A stretch of 64,000 bases of DNA from the NCBI GenBank assembly GCA_035252015.1, contig DATFDP010000223.1, positions 18,649 to 82,648 on the forward strand. The letters run 5' to 3'. The stretch comes from JAICWP01 sp035252015 (GTDB taxonomy: Bacteria; Acidobacteriota; Terriglobia; Terriglobales; Acidobacteriaceae). Below are positions 59,118-64,000 of the stretch, in pieces. The notes under the pieces were generated by a model. It saw only the letters and a list, made by a program, of their open reading frames with translations, was not told the origin of the DNA and ran no database searches. Each line of letters opens with the position of its first letter. Positions within the stretch are counted from its first letter, which is position 1. The translations under genes were made by a program, and so were the position numbers.

Positions 59118-60035
59118 ATGGGGTCTTCTGCCGAACTGGTTCAAATCTGCCTCGCGCCGCCGCGGCCACAGCCTAAGCCGCAATGGCTGCGCGCTCGTGC
59201 TCCGGTCGGCGATAACTATCACAATCTGAAAGCTTTAGCCCGTGGCTTAGGCCTGCACACAGTGTGCGAGTCGGCGCAGTGTCCCAACATTGGGGAATGC
59301 TGGAACCACCGCACGGCCACCTTCATGCTGCTGGGCGACATCTGCACCCGGCGCTGCGGGTTTTGCGCCGTGCCTAAAGGCAAGCCCGGGCCTCTGGACT
59401 GGGATGAGCCGCGCCGAGTGGCGGAGGCGGTTGCCACACTGGGGCTGAAGCACGCTGTGGTGACCAGCGTGAATCGCGACGACGACAACCTCGGTGGGGC
59501 GCGCGTCTTTGCCCAGACCATCGAAGAGATCCGCAAGCTCACGCCCGAATGCCGGGTGGAAGTCCTGATTCCCGATTTTCAGGGCCTGGACGAAGCGCTG
59601 AAAGTCGTTCTCGATGCCAGGCCGGACGTGCTAAATCACAACACCGAAACCGTGCCCCGCTTGTACCGCGCAGTTCGCTCAGGCGCGCGTTACGAGCGCA
59701 CCTTGAGGCTGCTGGACAATGCCAAGAAGTTTTCCCCGGGCATGGTGACCAAATCGGGAGTGATGGTCGGTCTGGGCGAAGGCATGGCCGAGCTGGTGGA
59801 GGTTTTCCGCGATCTGGGGGCGCGCGGTGTGGACCTGCTCACTGTGGGCCAGTACTTGCGGCCATCGCGCGATCACCTGCCCATTGCTCGCTTCTACACG
59901 CCCGACGAGTTCCTGTATCTCAAACAGGAAGCACTGCGCTTCGGCTTCCGCCACGTGGAGTCGGGGCCGCTGGTGCGCTCCAGCTATCATGCGCACGAGC
60001 AGGCGGAGGCGACGAAGGAAGCTCCTACTTGCTAG
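59118..60035 (+). CDS. lipA: Lipoyl synthase
   Basis: 305 residues from ATG 59118. Radical SAM enzyme that inserts two sulfurs into octanoyl groups to make lipoate. Auxiliary cluster Cys50-x4-Cys55-x5-Cys61 (CESAQCPNIGEC) and the radical SAM cluster Cys76-x3-Cys80-x2-Cys83 (CTRRCGFC). VLNHNTETVPRLYRAVR and the C-terminal GPLVRSSYHA, with the cluster-binding Ser in RSSY, are intact. Upstream in-frame starts exist (59055), but the region before 59118 has no family residues. No lipB lies next to it. Heptamer arrays begin 14 bases after its stop. Confidence 0.97.
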   Translation: MGSSAELVQICLAPPRPQPKPQWLRARAPVGDNYHNLKALARGLGLHTVCESAQCPNIGECWNHRTATFMLLGDICTRRCGFCAVPKGKPGPLDWDEPRRVAEAVATLGLKHAVVTSVNRDDDNLGGARVFAQTIEEIRKLTPECRVEVLIPDFQGLDEALKVVLDARPDVLNHNTETVPRLYRAVRSGARYERTLRLLDNAKKFSPGMVTKSGVMVGLGEGMAELVEVFRDLGARGVDLLTVGQYLRPSRDHLPIARFYTPDEFLYLKQEALRFGFRHVESGPLVRSSYHAHEQAEATKEAPTC

Positions 60036-60048
60036 CTTCTGGCTCGCC

Positions 60049-60154
60049 AGCACTCAGCGGTCCGCACTCAGCCCTTGAACTGCCGCATACTCCCTAACGA
60101 TCGGCAACGCCCGTCGGCGTGCTGAATGCTGATTGCTGAATACTGAGTGCTGCT
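60049..60154. repeat. Pair of complementary heptamer arrays between lipA and the TauE-like gene
   Basis: Arm 1 (60049-60076): AGCACTC, AGCGGTC, CGCACTC, AGCCCTT. Arm 2 (60120-60154): TGCTGAA, TGCTGAT, TGCTGAA, TACTGAG, TGCTGCT. Each is in exact 7-base phase, and the arms are roughly complementary (AGCACTC with GAGTGCT), allowing a long imperfect hairpin. The 162-base gap between the genes holds no other feature. Confidence 0.55.
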
Positions 60155-60196
60155 TCTACAATCACTTCGCATTCACTTCCTCCTACGAGACCAATT

Positions 60197-60565
60197 ATGA
60201 CCGTGTGGCACGTGGTGGGCGCCTTGATCCTGGGCATTGGGGTGGGTATTTTTTCCGGGCTGATCGGGGTGGGTGGCGGCATCATTCTGATCCCCGCCCT
60301 GATTTACATTTTTGGAATGGATCAGCACTTGGCCCAGGGCACGTCGCTGGCTATGCTGCTGCCCCCCACGGGTATTCTTGCGTTCATGGAGTACTACAAG
60401 GCGGGCAAGGTGAACTGGCAGCTAGGGCTGATCATTGCCGGGGGAGTTCTCCTGGGCGGCTACTTCGGAGGCGCGTGGGCCCAGGAAATCTCCGGCCCCA
60501 CGCTGCGCAAGGTGTTTGCTATTGCTCTGGCGGCAACCGCCGTGAAGATGTTTGTCCAAAGGTGA
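60197..60565 (+). CDS. TauE/SafE-family permease, half-size
   Basis: 122 residues. The GIFSGLIGVGGGIILIPALIYIFGM motif (about 18-42) is the family signature, followed by a typical repeat unit: SLAMLLPPTGILAFMEYYKAGKVNWQLG, IIAGGVLLGGYFGGAWA and LRKVFAIALAATAVKMF. Four helices are predicted, half of the usual seven- to nine-helix protein, so it must dimerise or be a repeat fragment. The family exports sulfite, sulfonates or other anions. Stands alone after lipA; substrate unknown. Confidence 0.8.
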   Translation: MTVWHVVGALILGIGVGIFSGLIGVGGGIILIPALIYIFGMDQHLAQGTSLAMLLPPTGILAFMEYYKAGKVNWQLGLIIAGGVLLGGYFGGAWAQEISGPTLRKVFAIALAATAVKMFVQR

Positions 60566-60578
60566 GAAAACCACAAAC

Positions 60579-60605
60579 CACGGAGGACGCTGAGGGCGCA
60601 GAGGA
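60579..60605. repeat. Period-9 repeat with inverted partner
   Basis: CACGGAGGA, CGCTGAGGG, CGCAGAGGA in exact 9-base phase. Inverted partners follow at 60683-60690 (CTCAGCGT) and 60698-60708 (ATCCTCTGCGC, the exact complement of 60596-60606). The 184-base gap holds no gene. Confidence 0.45.
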
Positions 60606-60749
60606 TTTGTTAATCCCAGATCTAAATGGCACCCGATTCAGGAGTACTTAGGAAATGGATACGCACGGTTCCTTTCCAAAAGCTCAGCGTGCTTTGCATC
60701 CTCTGCGCTTGTACTTTTGTAAGGGTGCGGCAGTACCTTTTCTTCTACG

Positions 60750-61823
60750 CTAGAAAACTTTCAGGCGGATGGTCAGGTATTTTTTGGGGTTCTTGCGAAT
60801 GGCAGCAATCAGGTCACGCGTCTCCGTCAGCAACTGATTGGTATTGTTATACATGGTTGGATCCTGCAGCAGCTTACCTACCGTGCCCTCGCCTGAATTC
60901 AGCCGGTTCGAGAGTTCGTCCAGCTTGGTGATGGTGTCATTCACCTTGGCGGCAAAAGCCTGGTCCTTAGTAACCAGTCCCAGTGTGCCTTTGCCCGCGT
61001 TCACATCCGCCATAAGCTGGTTAGCCTGAGTGATGGTGGCATTGGCGTTGTTGTAGAGCGACGGATCTTTAATGAACTTGCCGACGGTGCCTTGGCCGGA
61101 ATTAACCTGGTCGAGGATAGCGTTGAGCTTGTCCACGCTAGCGTTAGCTCGGTTGTAGAGATCGTCGTTGACGATCAGCTTGCCCAAGCTGCCCTGACCC
61201 TGGGTAACGGCTGCGCCCACCTTCTGGAACTCAGCTAAGGTGGAATTCAGCCGGTTGTACAGAGCTTCGTCGTAAATCAGCTTGCCCACTGAACCCTGGC
61301 CGCTCTGCACGAAGGAGACGATGTTATCCACCCGGCCCAGCAGGGCCTGGATATTCTGCAGGGTGCTCTGGCTGGCACGCACCATGTCGGTGAGGTCCGG
61401 CCGTTCATGGATGGGGAGCACAGCGCCGTCCTGGGCGGGCGGGCCATGAGCCACCCGGCTGTCAATATCCACAAAGGTTTCGCCCAGCACGCCCTGTGTG
61501 CTGAGTTCAGCAGTGGAATCGGTACGCACTGCGTCCTTGAAGCGTGTGCTCACCGTCATCGCCACCTGAACCGGGGTCAGACCATGTCCCGCCACTACAC
61601 GAATGGCCTTTACATTGCCGATGTCCACGCCTTCCAGGCGCACGGGCGCGCCCACCCGGAGGCCAGAAGCGTTGTCAAAGTAAGAATAGAGAGTGATTTT
61701 GCGCGTGAGCAGGCCGCTAGAGCCAGTCATGAGAAAGATGAGGATGATCAGTACTATGCTGGCGAAGACCACCGTCAGCCCAACCCGCAGTTCCGACCAT
61801 CTCAGTTGCTTCTGGCTAGCCAC
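60750..61823 (-). CDS. MCE/MlaD-family protein with five 34-residue repeats
   Basis: 357 residues. An N-terminal membrane helix (about 14-33) is followed by the MCE domain (about 42-120: TLYSYFDNASGLRVGAPVRLEGVDIGNV and LSTQGVLGETFVDID). MCE proteins form hexameric rings that carry lipids between membranes. From residue 174 a motif (G-x-G-[ST]-[LV]-G-K-L-I, then D-x-x-LYN) recurs five times with an exact 34-residue period, at G175, G209, G243, G277 and G311. The helical repeat region probably forms the coiled-coil needle above the ring. No MlaE/MlaF genes lie next to it. Confidence 0.88.
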   Translation of the reverse strand: MASQKQLRWSELRVGLTVVFASIVLIILIFLMTGSSGLLTRKITLYSYFDNASGLRVGAPVRLEGVDIGNVKAIRVVAGHGLTPVQVAMTVSTRFKDAVRTDSTAELSTQGVLGETFVDIDSRVAHGPPAQDGAVLPIHERPDLTDMVRASQSTLQNIQALLGRVDNIVSFVQSGQGSVGKLIYDEALYNRLNSTLAEFQKVGAAVTQGQGSLGKLIVNDDLYNRANASVDKLNAILDQVNSGQGTVGKFIKDPSLYNNANATITQANQLMADVNAGKGTLGLVTKDQAFAAKVNDTITKLDELSNRLNSGEGTVGKLLQDPTMYNNTNQLLTETRDLIAAIRKNPKKYLTIRLKVF

Positions 61824-61986
61824 CTTCTCCCCTGAAAGCTAGTAGCTATTCTGATGCTTCAGGTCGCGCGTTGGAATTATCTATGTAGTGCCCTATGGCT
61901 GACACCCGCGCCCCCGCTGCACTCGCCCCGGAGCGTACTAACTCCTGCCATAACTCGGATTTAGGCGATGATACCAGACGCTTAGA

Positions 61987-64000
61987 CTAGGCTCCACGGG
62001 AGAGCGGCGAGCGGCGGAAGGTGAGGGTCAGAAAAAGAGCCAGCAAGTAGGCGGCGGCCCCGCAGGTGAGGGTAAGGTTCAGGCCCACTTGAATGGCGAT
62101 CACAATAGCCAGGACTGAGCCCAGAACGCTGGAAGCCGCGTTCATAGCCCAGGCCCACTCCACCGCGTTGCGCCGGGAGGCAGCGCCATCCACAGGGGCA
62201 ATGGTGGCGTCTTCCGCTTCCACTTTATCTCCCGCCAGCCAGCGCAACCCGGTGGGGAAGGGCATGCCCATGGCAAAACCCACAGGGATGAGGAGCAAAG
62301 CGCTGACCAGGAGCTTCTCGAAGAAGGGCAGCCCTACCAGCGAACCAAGCAGGTGATGCAGAACGCCCACATAGGCGAGCAGCGCGGCAACGATCGCAAC
62401 CAGCGGAATTTTCACCTGACTGGGCTGCGACAGCCATTTGCGCGAAACCATGCTGCCAGCACCGCTGGAAAGCATTAGCAGGAAGATGACGACAGTAAGC
62501 GCGTAAGTGGGATTCCCGAGGAAGAGCACGAAGCGCTGGATAAAGGTGATCTCCACCAGGATGTAGCCCAGGCCCACGGCAATGAAGTAGAGCAGTTGCA
62601 GGGCGCGGCCACCGCTTCCGCCATGCAGGGCCAGCGGAAGGACCAGGAAGAAGAGCACGGCGGCGATAGAGATGAGCAGCACCATGGCCAGCACCACTAC
62701 GCCCAGGTTCACTTTCCAGTCAATTCCGCGGGCCAGCAGGCTCTTGCTCAGAATTTGCCGGGTCTTCAAGGTGAAGAAGAAGAATGGCGCATTGTCGGTG
62801 ACCGGGGCCACGTTGAATTTGTAGTTGCGGGCAAAGCCGTAGGGATCATTACTGGCGATGAGGTGGGCGAAGGCGTTGTCCTGGGGCTGGGAGGGCATGT
62901 ATTGCGCCACCAGACGCGTCTCGGCGATGTGACCGCGTACAGCCGCTTCTTCTTCCGAGGTGAACGGAGTTTTCTTGGCCAGTACCGCTACGGGACGGCC
63001 ATCTATATCCAGCGCTCCCTCGGAGACCACAATGAAGTTGCGCGAGGGGTTGCTCACGCCAAGCTCGTGCAGGGCTTCGATGGCCACTGCCAGCACACGC
63101 AAGGCTTCGCGCGGCTGCTTAAACTCCCAGCGGGTGATGGCAATCATGCCGTCCGGCCTCAGGTGCTGAAAATATTCCTTGAACGCTTCCACGGTATAGA
63201 GATTGTTCTCGCTGAGAGCGAAGGCGCCGGCGGCGGTGGAAGCCCAGGTATCCACCAGCGTCATTTGGATGACGTCATACTTCTGACGTGAGTTGCGCAC
63301 CCAGGAGCGGCCGTCGGCAATGTGGATGTGGACCTGGGGCAGATCGTAAAGGTGATGGGAGTAGCCGGCATACCGGCCGCGCATCACGTCGTTGATGATG
63401 ATGGGATTGATTTCAATGCCGGTGATGTCGGAGCTGCCGTTGGCCAGGGCTCGCATCACATCAGGCCCGCCGCCGGGACCGATAATGGCGTAGCTGCCGT
63501 GCGGGCGCAGAATGTTGGCCGTCGAAGGCGCGGTGGACATCATGGCCTTGTGCAGAGGGGTCTGCTCCCATACCTTGGGATCAAAATTCATGATGGCGCT
63601 GTTGGCGTCGGCATCAATCACCACCCACTTGGAGCCATCCTTCTTGCGGTCTACTTCGATGCGGGAGATGGCATTCCAGCGCACATACTCCACGGTGAAG
63701 TAATCGGAGATACGGATTCCCTTGGCATAGATGACGTCGATCAGGCGTCCGGAATAATTGCCGGCGATGAGGGCCGCGAGAAGCACGGCAAGTGCCGCTC
63801 CCGCGCGCCGCCATTGACGGGAAGTGGACCAGGCAATGGCGGCAACGGCCATGGCCACGCCTGCAAAAACCACGGTGTTGGGGCCGCCGATCCAGTTCAG
63901 CAGCGGCACCACGGCGAGGCAGGCGAGCGAGCCGCCGGCCAGGTCCGCACCGTAGAGTTGAGGGATGCGCCCGGTTTCACGCGCGAAGGCTAGCGAAAAG
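61987..64000 (-). CDS. Spermidine-synthase-like membrane protein (partial, runs off right edge)
   Basis: The frame remains open to the window end, so 671 residues are visible and the N-terminus is missing. A first membrane region (about 25-75 of the visible part) precedes a spermidine-synthase-like Rossmann domain: GPGGGPDVMRALANGSSDITGIEINPIII, HIADGRSWVRNSRQKYDVIQMTLVDTW, and FKEYFQHLRPDGMIAITRW. About six C-terminal helices follow (from about 430). Membrane-fused spermidine-synthase-like proteins are common and mostly uncharacterised; polyamine synthesis is not assured. The end is at 61987; no neighbour is seen beyond the MCE gene, from which it is separated by 163 bases with no clear feature. 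Confidence 0.85.
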   Translation of the reverse strand, partial: FSLAFARETGRIPQLYGADLAGGSLACLAVVPLLNWIGGPNTVVFAGVAMAVAAIAWSTSRQWRRAGAALAVLLAALIAGNYSGRLIDVIYAKGIRISDYFTVEYVRWNAISRIEVDRKKDGSKWVVIDADANSAIMNFDPKVWEQTPLHKAMMSTAPSTANILRPHGSYAIIGPGGGPDVMRALANGSSDITGIEINPIIINDVMRGRYAGYSHHLYDLPQVHIHIADGRSWVRNSRQKYDVIQMTLVDTWASTAAGAFALSENNLYTVEAFKEYFQHLRPDGMIAITRWEFKQPREALRVLAVAIEALHELGVSNPSRNFIVVSEGALDIDGRPVAVLAKKTPFTSEEEAAVRGHIAETRLVAQYMPSQPQDNAFAHLIASNDPYGFARNYKFNVAPVTDNAPFFFFTLKTRQILSKSLLARGIDWKVNLGVVVLAMVLLISIAAVLFFLVLPLALHGGSGGRALQLLYFIAVGLGYILVEITFIQRFVLFLGNPTYALTVVIFLLMLSSGAGSMVSRKWLSQPSQVKIPLVAIVAALLAYVGVLHHLLGSLVGLPFFEKLLVSALLLIPVGFAMGMPFPTGLRWLAGDKVEAEDATIAPVDGAASRRNAVEWAWAMNAASSVLGSVLAIVIAIQVGLNLTLTCGAAAYLLALFLTLTFRRSPLSRGA

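Noticed and set aside
53796..60154. Heptamer arrays as CRISPR or microsatellite-type loci
   Set aside because: Units are only 7 bases with no spacers, sequence drifts within an array, and no cas gene is present.

Overview
The window reads as a chromosomal contig from an Acidobacteriota-type organism (Terriglobia-like). I infer this from content, not from a search: a long MacB/FtsX-type permease without its own ATPase (the 'acidobacterial duplicated orphan permease' type), two very large Oar-like TonB-dependent receptors with N-terminal carboxypeptidase-regulatory domains, GC-rich codon use, and two sorts of intergenic repeat (GGGCTGAAGCCC-type palindromes and arrays of degenerate 7-base units). 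No rRNA, tRNA, CRISPR array, transposase or phage gene was recognised.

Layout. (1) 1-9 kb is an accessory, partly decayed zone. It holds the tail of a probable outer-membrane protein, a cupredoxin-like exported protein, an ABC exporter pseudogene (one stop, two frameshifts), a nucleotidyltransferase, an HPr-kinase-like protein, a methyltransferase, a small membrane protein, a probable glycosyltransferase remnant, a frameshifted plastocyanin-like gene, an ECF sigma factor and a truncated membrane-protein gene. A 40-bp promoter-like motif occurs once before and once after the sigma gene. (2) 9-17.4 kb: a metalloprotease-like membrane protein that has lost its zinc site, LemA, the orphan permease, an exported alpha/beta hydrolase translationally coupled to a NitT/TauT-type binding protein, and a tandem NTF2-like secreted protein. 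(3) 17.4-24.8 kb: a complete RND efflux operon (permease, adaptor, outer-membrane factor), then a DAACS-type dicarboxylate symporter.

(4) 24.8-42.1 kb is a catabolic/redox island. A leftward operon (Gfo/Idh oxidoreductase, creatininase-family hydrolase, cupin, D-2-hydroxyacid dehydrogenase) diverges from a GntR/FCD regulator followed by a two-subunit UxaA/SuyAB-type lyase. Next, behind a perfect FadR-type palindrome, come two paralogous Tat-exported FAD oxidoreductases flanking a pentaheme cytochrome c. This is the most system-like novelty in the window: a probable periplasmic dehydrogenase/electron-transfer module. A barrel protein, a second tandem NTF2-like protein, a second GntR/FCD regulator, a TonB receptor and a divergent Rieske oxygenase follow. 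(5) 42.2-50.8 kb: two divergent secreted or membrane-associated metallopeptidases (gluzincin with TPR; M1), a second TonB receptor, a small unknown protein and a membrane fatty-acid-hydroxylase-like protein. (6) 50.9-64 kb is core housekeeping: cdaA-cdaR-glmM, dtd, folP, dacB (PBP4), DUF3891 and DUF488 proteins, a c-type cytochrome lipoprotein, lipA, a half-size TauE/SafE permease, an MCE/MlaD protein with five 34-residue repeats, and the start of a large spermidine-synthase-like membrane protein running off the right edge. The heptamer arrays sit right at gene ends in this section.

All assignments come from reading motifs and known family features; no database or structure search was possible.
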